From Cristatella mucedo (Eukaryota; Bryozoa; Phylactolaemata; Cristatellidae): 64,000 bases of DNA. The stretch's first letter is position 1, and each line of letters opens with the position of its first letter. Where the stretch lies: assembly GCA_009760855.2 (NCBI GenBank), contig WPIO01000002.1, forward strand, positions 1,641,501 through 1,705,500, given 5' to 3'. Made by a program: the position numbers and the translations under genes. This document shows positions 50,255 to 61,671 of this stretch, one piece after another. The notes under the pieces were generated by a model. It did not search any database and had not been told where the DNA came from. It saw only the letters and a program-made list of their open reading frames with translations.

Positions 50255-51470
50255 GAGCAGTAGTTGTTTTTGCTCGATCTTTCGGCAACTTTTGATACTA
50301 TTGATCACCAAGCCCTTCCTGAGCACCTCTCATCTCGCCTGGGCATCACTAGCACTGCATTGCAATGGTTCAGGGCCTATTACAGTGAGAGACTCCAGAG
50401 TATTGCTCTGAATGGACAAAGATTATCCAGTGAACCTCTGAAATATGAGGTACCTCAGGGATCCATGCTTGATCCCGTTCTTTTCACGGTTTATATGCTA
50501 CCTCTTGCTCATGTGATTGCCAAGCACAATCTAGGCTTTTACTTCTATGCGGATGACACTCTGTTGTACCTTTGCTTTGATCCTTCCCAGCCCTGCAGCA
50601 CGTCGAATTCTCTCAACTCCCTTGCAGCATGTATTGATGACATCAGTACACGGATCGCAGCAAATTTTCTGAAATTGATTTATAATAAAACCAACTTACA
50701 TGTTAATGGGCAACCCAAGTGTGATTCAGAAATTAGAAAGGCTGATGCTCAAAATTGGCTCTAGCATATCTCCTGTTGAATTCCTGTTGAGTTCTCTGAG
50801 GGCGCCTTATCAAGTGTATTATTATTATTATTATTAAATTTAGGTCATGTTTCGAAGTGACCTTTCATTAGACGACCACATCAGCTCCATAGTCAAGTCT
50901 GCCTACTTTCAGCTACATAGCAGTGCTCAAATTCTGGCTTTTTTAGACAGGGATACCATATCTTAATTGGTCCAGGCATTTGTGAGATCCTGTCTTGACT
51001 TAGGTAACTCACAGCTTGCCGGCCTACCGGCCTGTGCACTCAGGCGCTTACAGCTGGCGCAAGACTCTGCAGATAGGCTTGTCTGTCGTGAGCTTCACAG
51101 TTGCCACATCTCATACTCGCCGACCTGCACTGGCTCCCAGTCAAGCAAAGCATCGACTTCAAGGTTTTGTCTCTCACTTTTAGGTCCCTTGGTTATTTGG
51201 CTCCAGCCTACGTACCAGATCTACTCCCCCACCAGGATAAGCATCATAGCACCCGCTTTTGAGAATCTAACTGTTTACCCATACCTCATACAAATCTCAA
51301 GTCTTTTGGAGATTGTGCCTTTAGACTGCATGCTCCCAAAGCGTAGAACCCACTCCCGAATTGCTTCACGGCATATCCTGACTTGTCCACATTTAAACAG
51401 AAACTAAAAACCCATCTATTTTATATTTTATTTCTTTACAGCATTTAGTGGGTCACCGTGATTCGTTCTT
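50255..51470 (+). mobile_element. LINE family A, 5'-truncated decayed copy
   Basis: It starts abruptly in the reverse transcriptase (DLSATFDTIDHQALPEHLSS), has VPQGSMLDPVLFTVY and YADDTLLYLCFDP (YADD near 50545), and is open to 50764. A stray LINE tail with (ATT)n (50793-50838) interrupts it, then the C-terminal part continues with frame breaks to about 51470. The 3' UTR resumes after an LTR-like insertion as 51808-51975. Confidence 0.85.
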
Positions 51471-51524
51471 TATGTGTTTATGCATGCTGACACTGTGCAT
51501 ACCGCCACCAACTATACTTGAATG

Positions 51525-51807
51525 TGTTGTATAACAGTGGCTCCGGTGGTGGCTGTTCTAATGGGAATCTCACGGAGACACAGTGGAAACGTGTGCGAGG
51601 TAAACGAGACTCCTTTATTACTCTTTACTGCGTGCACATATAAGAGAGCTTGATCAATCGCAGCAGACGACACGAAATATAACATGCATTAGTGGCCTGA
51701 CCGGTTGAGTAAATGGCTTAACTATTGGCTACAGTCGAGGCATGTGCATTAGTGTCAAAGATGCTTTGCTAATTGCAGCAGCAGAAGCTACAGGTGCATA
51801 CCATACA
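51525..51807 (-). mobile_element. Putative solo LTR inside the LINE A 3' UTR
   Basis: 283 bp with TGT...ACA ends on the minus strand. A TATA-like CTTATAT (51637-51643) is followed 20-30 bp later by AATAAA (51614-51619), the order expected in an LTR. It separates LINE 3' UTR text ...CTTGAATG and TGCTGACCCTGTG that is joined in other copies. No clear target duplication remains. Confidence 0.45.
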
Positions 51808-51975
51808 TGCTGACCCTGTGCATGTCACCCCTAACCTGGTTATTCTTGTTGTTCATTGAACATGCTACCATTAACCATTCGATTGTGCTTCCTTTGCAGC
51901 AGATGTAAAGTGCCAAGACTGAGATTGAGTTCTCTGAGGGCACTCTATCAAATGTATTATGATTATTATTACTAC
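51808..51975 (+). mobile_element. LINE family A tail (end of the 50.3-kb copy)
   Basis: TGCTGACCCTGTGCATGTCAC, CCATTCGATTGTGCTTCCTT and the tail GATTGAGTTCTCTGAGGGCA with (ATT)n. Confidence 0.8.
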
Positions 51976-52324
51976 ATTTACTCCGAGCTCATGAGCTTGC
52001 ATAGAAACCTTCTGGACCTTGACCTTTCATCTGACCGAAAATCTCTCAAGCTGGCTTATTATAATGCGAGTGTAACAAGCACATTAAGGCCTTTGCCACA
52101 GATCAAGTCTGCTAGTCTGAGCTGGATGTAGCACACACGGTGCCAGTGGGTGAGGAGCCTAAGCGTGAATCAGCAGTCGAGCTAACTTACTTTCTCTGGG
52201 GCTTAGCAATCTGTTATTGCCACTCTTCTTAAGTTAAAAAGCCATGTTGGCTTATCTGTTGATTTGCTTCTTATCATCTTGTCCAGCTCCATGTTATACG
52301 GTAGACTGGCTAATATAGTTTTGA

Positions 52325-52465
52325 TTATAATTCATTTGTATAGCACCCTAAGGGAACCGAATGTCTATTCAGGCGCTTCACATATGCCACTGGGCTCAAG
52401 ACCACAACCTATGCCAGACCTTGTTCGGTCGAGCATCTTAACCACTGGGCCAAACCAGCTCGGCG
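52325..52465 (-). mobile_element. SINE family 2 just upstream of OVCA2
   Basis: ATTTGTATAGCACCCTAAGG tail, CAGGCGCTTCACATATGCC, then CATCTTAACCACTGGGCCAAA at the A-box end. Its right end is about 155 bp before the proposed OVCA2 ATG, so it may lie in the promoter or 5' UTR. Confidence 0.75.
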
Positions 52466-52618
52466 AATATCAAGGGTTGCATTCAATCCAGCTGGCAAAT
52501 CCCAGTATCTGTTGTCACCATCTCTCAGATGGTTTTGAGCTCTGTTGTGTGCTTGATATTGGATTCCTTAATCGGTTCTATCGCATGTAGGTCATCGTAA
52601 TTAATTTTTGTTAGCATT

Positions 52619-52698
52619 ATGGCTCCGGTGCACGAAGTATCTGGTCGATCTTCCGTTGTATTGCGACTGTTGCAGGTGCTGTGCTTACATGGATATCG
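52619..52698 (+). CDS. OVCA2: OVCA2 exon 1 (proposed start)
   Basis: 80 nt from ATG encode MAPVHEVSGRSSVV, then LRLLQVLCLHGYR with the last codon split. LCLHGYRQ is the typical first strand and oxyanion region of FSH1/OVCA2 proteins. The donor is CG|GTGAGT. An alternative is that TTGCAG at 52669-52674 is an acceptor and the true start lies further left, so the N-terminus is less certain than the rest. Confidence 0.8.
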
Positions 52699-53016
52699 GT
52701 GAGTCTGCATTTGCCACGGGGAGATGAGGAGAAACCATCCCAGTAGAGGACCTGCTCTGGTTGTGCTGTTCAATTTACTACATTGCCACTTCTCTTGAAT
52801 TCTACTGTTTTCTGCTGTGCATGATGCAGTTATATGCATAGATGTGCATTATAGAAAACCTATACACTACAGCCTTGAAGAGGATGTATGTGTGTGTGTG
52901 TGTGTGTGTGTGCTTTTGTGTTTGCATGCTAGGCCGGTACCTTGTTAGATTGTTAGAAGAGACGTCGCAACACTAACTGGGCCGTCCAAAGTTCCTGGCT
53001 TTTGTTGTAAAACTTC

Positions 53017-53077
<61 letters not shown>

Positions 53078-56000
53078 AGAGAGAGAGAGAGAACAGTTTA
53101 GGTATCCCTGCAACTGCTTGTTTATATGTGCCCACACTGAATGGGATCTGACTATTACTTCTTAAGTCCAAAGGACAGACAAGTACCTTGTAGTTTTTTG
53201 TTTGCTTCCTGTAGGGAAATGCTGAGGCAACAATGACTTGGTTAGTCAGGGTCACGGGTGTCTCCAGTCCTTGGAAAGAAGGTTGCCTAATTGCAGCCGT
53301 TGTTCCATCCTTAGCAAAGGGGCCATGCTAGGAAAGAGCCTCCGTTAGGTATGTGCTTCTAAGGCAGATCTTTGTGAGCAAATTTTGACATGATTGCAAA
53401 AGAGGCACAGACCTCCATAGCCCAAATGATCTCGGATAACAAAGACGAGCTTGTTATTGCGTAAGTGTGAGCCTGCCTCATTCGGCTGGGCTTGCTTATT
53501 GCAAGCATTCTCCGACCACAGCGGTGTAGCTACGAGAAAAAATATGCTTGTACTGACTCGCCTCCGTGCCACATGCATATGCAAACACACACGCGCGAGC
53601 ACACACCCACACCCATAGACATAGGCACTAACATGTACGCCCCTACATCCTCCATGTGAGCTTTCATGGAGGCTGGCACACATGCACTTGTGCACACACA
53701 AACCTATACGTACCCATGCACAGACACTTAGACACATTTGCATTGCATCTGAATTTCTTTAATAGGCCCGGTTGGGAATGGCAATGTCGTCTGTTCTATA
53801 GCAGAATCTGTTTGATTGCAGGTTGTTGGTTGCTGAGCTTGCTTCACTGTGCTGTCTGCACATGACACCCTTATTGTCTCCTTATCGATTGCCGGTGTTT
53901 TGCTAATGCCATTATTGGTATGCTGGTACTCATGATTAAGGCATGCAGCTATCGTGGTGTGTTTTATTATAATAATTATTATTATTATACTAAGTTGTTA
54001 GTAGAGTGCCCTAAGGAAGCTAAATCTCTATCCAGGTGCTTTACAACTCATTGCAAGTGAAGTAGTAATCAATGGTAAATGACGTGCAATATATCGTGCT
54101 TAGACAAGCATGAGAAAGCACACAAGACACACTCAGAACTTTCAGTTAGTAGGACGCTTGGTTAGTAACATTAGCTCCGAATCACGTTCAGGTACGTTAG
54201 CAAAGCGCACAGGAACAAACAAATGAGTGGCTGAGGCAAACGGAAAGTTGAGTGGAACAGATGGTCTCTGGCTAAGACTTAATGATGCAAATTCGTTGCA
54301 GGTGGTCATCGAAGCTGGAATCGAGTTCCAGACTTTGGGTGCTTGCAAACTGAAGGCCGGATTGCCACAAGATTTATATATAGTATGGGTGTTTTGGGTA
54401 TGTGACGGTAATCCGAGGAGCAGATGGTGCCAGAATACAACAGAGAACCGAGGTCGAATCTGTTGGCTGATGCAAAGTGTGTGAAATGACCTGTAAGCCA
54501 GACAGAGGATCTTGATGGGAAGCAGTAAATAAATAATAATAAATCCTAGATGATTACACAGCCTCTTTTTGTATAGCGATAGAAGAGCCTTTACGGCTAT
54601 CACTACCGCTTGCAGTGGCAATAAAGAATCGCCCACCGCATGAATCGAACCCACGACCTCGGGACCTAGGTCGTGAAAGCAACCGCCTTACCAAGTGTGA
54701 AGCCTGGACAGAAGTGGTGTGATATAGGAGTTAAGGGGTTGACGACAGACCAGATGAAATACTGAGTTTTGTTGCTCAAGTTGAGAAGGTCATAGACCGG
54801 GAGTACTGAATAAAAGGAATTGCATTATTCTAGGCCCGAGGTCATAAATTCGTGAACTAGTTTGGCTGTAGTGCTCTTGTCTAAGCAGGCCCTGATTTCA
54901 GCAATGTTCTTCAGCTGAAAGTAGGCCGACTTGACAGAGGAGTCAGTATGCTCATCCAATGATAAGTCGTTTTGGAATAGCACGTCAGATTTTGGATATG
55001 CTTCGCTTGAGGATGCTATATGTGCCAATCTTGATGTCTTGCAACTTGAGGGTGTCTCTAGGCTTGCTCATAATGCTTAGGTCGGTCGTACCACCATTAA
55101 GTTTCAGGAGCTTAGTGAATAGTAAAGTACGAATGCCATTGATACAGGATGCGAGGGATTTGAGTCGGATGTGGAGCTAGGCTTAGAAGGGTCAAAGGGC
55201 AGGTGGAGCTGAGTGTCATCGGCATAGAAATTAAAGCCACGATTTTGCTTGGAAGTGACATCAGAAGGTTGAGATGCTGGTTGCTGCAACTTTTAAATTC
55301 AATCTGCCTGCTCTGTTTTGCATTCATGATGTCTGCCTTATCATTTTTGTGTTCCGTGCTAGTCATCATGCTGCATTATTTGTCACTGAATTTCTAGTTG
55401 CAAAGAATATCGTATGGTCATACATTGTGGAAAGCAGGCGAGACTGCAGTTCTTTGTCCATGTCTTGTGAATTGTTGGCACCCCCTTTAGCATGTGTTCA
55501 CTGCATAGGCCGGTCTATTCAATTGGAGTCAATGAATGGGTGAAACCACCAAGTAGGCAACATTATATTCTTCATTGGATTATAGCCAAGTGCTAGTCAT
55601 ATTGGTCATGCGATGATTTGTTAGGTTCATATAGCACTTTTGTTGTTAACTTACATCGGTATTTCAGACAAAATGGACAAGCGTTCAGTGAGAAAACAGG
55701 TTCGCTCAGGAAAGCCATCAAAAGGTATGCTGAGCTAGGTAAGGGTTCTTGAGGCGATTGTCATTGCAGTGAGACAAGAGGTACATCATTGCATGCATCA
55801 ATAGTAGTCTCTCTCCCCTTCTCTGTCTCATTCCCTGCCTTGCACGGATCATTACGGCTGAAGTTAAAGCACCTACTGTGACTTACTGGCACTTGTATTG
55901 CATTAGCACTCCTTCTTTGTTGGATCACCTTTGTGCCGTTTGTATCACCCCTAATATGTACCACCTGCTCATGCATAGGCAACAGATTGCTACCTGCAGT

Positions 56001-59000
56001 GCCATGAAGTGGCTGTGCGTTACTTGTCATTGAAGCTAGAGCGGGGGCGTGCCCCCACCCTGTGGCTACCTGCTTGGGAACTACAGTACCTGACCTTATT
56101 CGGCATGCTTGTTAGTGTATGCCTCAGCACCTCATGAAGTAGGAGCAATTCAGCAGGCCGAGACCGAGAATGGCGATGGCAGTGCACAGGAACAAAAAGG
56201 CTGGTGGTTCTCGCGAGAGGATGACTATTACAAAGCCATCGATGTCACCGACCTTGCTAAAGGCTTCAACGAGACGCTGGACGTGCTTCGACAAGTGTTT
56301 AAGAACCAGGCAAGCCATCTTGAAGGCACCGCAAGGTGGCTCCGATTTCGTAGGTCGAAACGGCCATCTAGGTTGGCGTGTGCTAATGCTATGTTTAAAT
56401 ACTTGAATTATAGAGTCAGCTAGTTCTGTGACTTGTCACCGACGACACCTGCTTCTCCCATTCGTAGCAGGAGTCTGGCTTGCTGTTACTGCTCCAGTCT
56501 ACCTGTGAAATTGTCGCTAGCCTGAAGTTTCACATCGCGCGACTTAACGACTTAAAAAGTGAAGCTAGCAACCCACCTGGTCCTTGCAGCATTGCTCTGT
56601 GCATGTGAATTGTCCTTAATGAAGCTTGTGAGTGCTGAACTTGAGAATAATATTATCTGTGTAATCAGTTCTTGTGCTCACTTTCCAACCTAAACAGTGG
56701 CTAGAGAGAGATTTATTTCTCATAGATTGCTTTACATATACATTATTATAATTACTTTTGTTGATACCATGTGTACTTACGGGTGCTGTTCTCTATCACT
56801 GGCAGAACAGTCAACCTGGGCTGCACTGTCACTTGCCTCGTCAGCGGTATTGCAAAACGTTCAAACATGTTTTCCGAGTTCCTCGTGGTTTGAACAGCAC
56901 GCAGATTTCTGCTGAATTGCAACCCTCCGAAAAATCTGGTCCTCTAAATTAAGTAAAAAAAAGCCATCTTTTCACATATACCAATGTCATCCTGAGCATA
57001 GCTGTACACTATTGGTCAGCAGGTGGTAGACATCTGTCCAGTATGAGTGGCTTTGATCAAGGTGTGTGGTGGACCATATGGTGCTGCTTTTTGCAACTTA
57101 GCTATGACAACATTTAAATAAATAAATAAATAAAATTCATTTATGTAGCGCCCCAAGAGAACTTAGTCTCTATTCAGGCGCTTCACATATGCCTCGGGGC
57201 TCGAGCCCACGACCTCAGTCAGACCTTGGTCGGGGCGAGCACCTTAACCGCTAGACCAAACCAGCTATGGCGTTTCGTTCGGCAAACACACTCAAAGGCA
57301 AAATTCAAGGCGAAGTTTTACTTGCATATATATTCGATGTCCACATGCCACGATAATGATGAGAGCGTTAAGGACAACGTGCCCAAAATCAGCCAAAACC
57401 CTCCGGACTCCTTTAAAAATGGCAGAATAACAGATTAGAGCAATGAGAAATGACGTTTTCATCAGCTCATGCCATAACCATTAGGTTGCTCATGAGCCGG
57501 AATTGTGCAGCAATTGTTGCACATTATTTATTTGGCTAGGAAAACCTACCAGTCATCCCAAAGATTGCTGAATTGACAGGCTTCCTGATAGGGCAAAATT
57601 ATGGCAATGTACAGGGCCTGAGGCTCATCCAAGAAAGAAGCTAAGAAAGAGAAAACTACTTTTTCCAAGACAAGAATAATTCGTTCATTGTGCGCCAAGG
57701 CTCGGATTCACTTGACTGCTTCAGATTGGGGCAGAGTGGTAAGAGTAGTTGCGAAAGTAAATTCATCCTCTTTCGAGCTGCAAACTAAGACCTGTACACT
57801 CGTATGGTTGAATTGCAACTGCATTATCACTGCTATTGCTAATACCGAATAATAATAATAATGCACTTGATAAAGTACCCCCAGAGAACTCAATCTCTTT
57901 CTAGGCACTTTACGGTTTCATACGACTCGTGGAAGGTATTGAAGACTGAGAGCCATGAAAATCTCCCTCGGTCGGAAGTTAAGAAAAGACCATCCTAAAG
58001 TTGTAAGCCTGAAAGGATCCTTTTGCTGTGTCGTAAGGTCACCTGCAAGCATCGTCTGGGGAGTAAGTTAGCCGCGTCGCCGTTAAAAGGCAATTAGATG
58101 AGGCTCATCCAAGAAAGAAGCTAAGAAAGAGAAAACTACTTTTGTTCAAGACAAGAATAATTCGTTCATTGTGGGCCAAGGGTCGGATTCACTTGACTGC
58201 TTCAGATTGGGGCAGAGTGGTAAGAGTAGTTGCGAAAGTAAATTCATCCTCTTTCGAGCTGCAAACTAAGACCTTTCGTGCTGCTTTGCCAGCCAACGAA
58301 GTCTACTCACCTAAATGTCTGAAGCCATTGGTTGGTTTTTGGGAACTGATGTCATAGGTTTTTCAGCAGCATCGGGAGTTGGGCCCTGCACCACATACCT
58401 GTCATCACGAACCTAGAGGTCTATTTAGATCTGCAGCACCTAGCGACTCCCAAGTGTGATACCACTTGGTTGACTGGATTATATTTTGCAGCTTGACAAT
58501 GATCCAAATCTTGCTGCTGCCAAAGACCGAAGATGAGTATTTAGTTAATGAATGTATTTGAGTTCAGTTATATTTTCGTGACGGTTTCTGGACTAGCCTA
58601 GTCTTTCCCCGGACCTTAACCTAATCGAGGATTTCTGGAGTGAAATCGAGTCAGGGCAGCTGACCTTGGTATCACGTCAGCTGATGCGACTTTTACCTGC
58701 TTGTAACGAGCCTAGAATAGCTTAAAGGCCGATGTTTTCGAGCATTTGATCAGCTCCATGCCTGTGCGAGTCCGACTGGTTGCTGTAAACAAGTGAGGTG
58801 ATTAGCTCAATACATTATGATACGTGAGGAGGAATACTTTTTCTTATTTCAATAAGCACATACTTTTTGGTGAGAGCAACGTCTGATATTTCCTAGAACT
58901 GCAGGTGTATAGGTGGCTATCATGGCAGCTGCCCCAGCCTTCCAAATATTTTAGCATTTGGCCCTATACCAAACTTCAACTATAGCCAAAAAAGTATGCA

Positions 59001-61632
59001 TTAGTGGGCATAACGGCTTTAAATATGAACATAATATAGGCATCTTAATTGGCATGTGGCAAGCTTGTGCTTACTTAGGATATCTTGAAATAATTATAAA
59101 TAATACTGAGTTCATTTATACAGCACCCAATGAGAACTTAATCTCTATCTAGACGCTTCACAAATGCTGCACGACTTGAGCCCACGACCCTGGTCGGTTA
59201 AGGGTAAATGCCGAAAAAATGTGTCCAACAATCGTATTTTCGTATATGGTACCTAAAAAAAAGACAAACGTGTTAGTTTAAATTTAAATTTTTTTCACGT
59301 AAGAGGAAAATAATTAGCCAAACCAAACAGTAAACCGGAAGCAACATATCTATAAATAGTAAATTTACCTATCCTTGCATCATATGCGACTTGCGTCCTA
59401 GTTTGTTGAAACTTGGTACCTCGAGGTAAAGGTTTGCAGCTTGTTGAGGTGCATCATTTTAGTTCAGCTGTGCTTTCACATCGCTGTAGGAGTTTATTTC
59501 TGATTTTGGTTGTATAAATATTGATGTATACAGTTGCAAAAAATCCTCACAGTATAGCTGCAGCTGCTGTAGCTCGAAATTCCTTCTCGGGTAATAAGAG
59601 GGTTTTCTACTCTTTCCATCGCATCCCCACACAGCATGCCCACCACAATCAAGCACTGAAATAGATCTGACAAATTGCCAGAGAACAGTAGAGCGACCTC
59701 GGCTTTCAGCAGGCACTGCCGGGCTATCTCCACTCAAGTAGGACGGCAGGATCCTTTGCCTAGTCGAAGATAAAGCAGGACCGAGCGCCTGCCCACGCCT
59801 TTGGTCGACAGGCTGTGCACCAGAGATTCTTATCTCTGACGTGGCAGGTTCCCAATGAAGAATCCGTGACTGGCAGACGACCAGCAGAAAACTGTACATG
59901 CTTTAGTCCAACGACGGGCAGCTGCTATGCAAGCACTGCTTGGTCATGACAAAGAGCAACCGGAGACGTTGCTCAGTCAGAGCATCAGCAGGAAGACAAA
60001 TTCATTCTTCCGGTTCCCTATCTCTTCGAACATCCCTCAAGAAAGGGCACGTTGCCGTGCTATCCCCAATATTCATCAGATTCTCCCTTCTACCATTCCT
60101 ATCAAAGACACTGGAACGGGTCGTGGCAGACCAGCTGAACTCATATATCGAAACCTCACACCTTGCTAGTAAGTTCCAGTCTGGCTTTAGAGCTGAGCAC
60201 TCCACAGAGTCAGCATTGCTTAGGGTATACAACGACCTACTTAGGAATGCAGACATGGGTAGAGTGTCTATGCTTGTTTTTTGCTCGATCTTTCGGCAGC
60301 TTTTGATACCATCGATCACAAAGTTCTTCAAGAGCGCCTCTCATCTCGCCTGGGCATCACTGGCACTGCTCTGCAGTGGTTCAGGTCCTATCTCAGTGGG
60401 AGACTCCAGAGTATTGACGTGAATGGACAAAGATCATCTGAGGTACCTCTGAAATATGGAGTACCTCAGGGCTCCGTGCTAGGTCCGGTTCTTTTCACGG
60501 TTTATACTCTCCTTCTTGCTGATGTGATTGCCAAGCACAATCTAGGCTTTCACTTCTATGCGGATGACACTCAGTTGTACCTTTGCTTTGATCCCTCCCA
60601 GCCTTCGAGCACCTCAAATTCTCTCAACTCTTTTGCTGCATGTATTTATGACATCCGCACATGGATGGCAGCAAATTTTCTAAAACTAAACGATGATAAA
60701 ACTAACTTACTAGCTATGGGCAAACTCGGTGTGATTCACAAATTGGAAAGGTTGATGCTCAAAATTGGCTCTGCCAGCATATCTCCAGTTGAATCAGCTC
60801 GAAATCTAGGTGTCATATTCCAAAGCAACCTCTTGTTAGACGACCATATCAGCTCCACAGTCAAATCTGCCTATTTTCAGCTTCATAACATTGCTAAAAT
60901 TCGGGCTTGTTTAGATAATGATACCACGTCCAAGTTGGTCTATGCATTCGTGACATCCCGTCTCGACTTCTGCAACTCACTGCTTACTGGCCTACCGGCA
61001 TGTGCGATCAGGCGATTGCAGCTTGTGCAAAACTCCGCAGCTAGACTTGTATGTCGTGAGCGTCGCAGTTGCCACATCACACCACTTCTCGCCGACCTGC
61101 ACTCCTGGCTCCCTGTCAAGCAGCGGATCGACTTCAAGGTTTTGTCGCTCACTTTTAGGTCACTTCATTCTATGGCTCCAGCCTATCTCTCAGATCTATT
61201 CCCCCACCAGGCCCAGCATCGTACCACTCGCTTTATTGAATCTGTTTATCCATACCTCGTACAAACCTCAGATCCTTTAGAGATCGTGCGTTTAGTTCGT
61301 ATGCTCCCACAGCCTGGAACTCACTGTAGACTTGTGTTACGACATCCCCTGACTTGACCAAATTTAAAAAGTATTTAAATACACACCTATTTAAGACAGC
61401 ATTTTGTGGGTCCCTGTGATTCGTCCTTTATGTGCTTATGCGTGCTGACATTGTGCATGCTGCCACTAACCACATTTGCATGCTGACCCAGTGCATGTAA
61501 CCCCTAACCATGTTATTCATTTTGTTTGTTTATCAAGCATGATTTTACTCACCATTCAATTGTATTTCCCTTTGCAGCAAATGTAAAGTGCCTAGAGAGA
61601 GATTAAGTTCTCTGAGGGCGCTTTATCAAGTG

Positions 61633-61671
<39 letters not shown>

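Noticed and set aside
56310..56423. OVCA2 exon 3 extended to the GT at about 56335 or to the stop at 56423
   Set aside because: Either choice breaks the frame into GPFDGVLGFSQG. Only CAG|GCAAGC joins the two conserved blocks.
59459..59899. 146-codon minus-strand ORF in OVCA2 intron 3
   Set aside because: No recognised domain, no splice or promoter support, ordinary composition. It could be a lineage-specific gene, but nothing in the sequence supports this.
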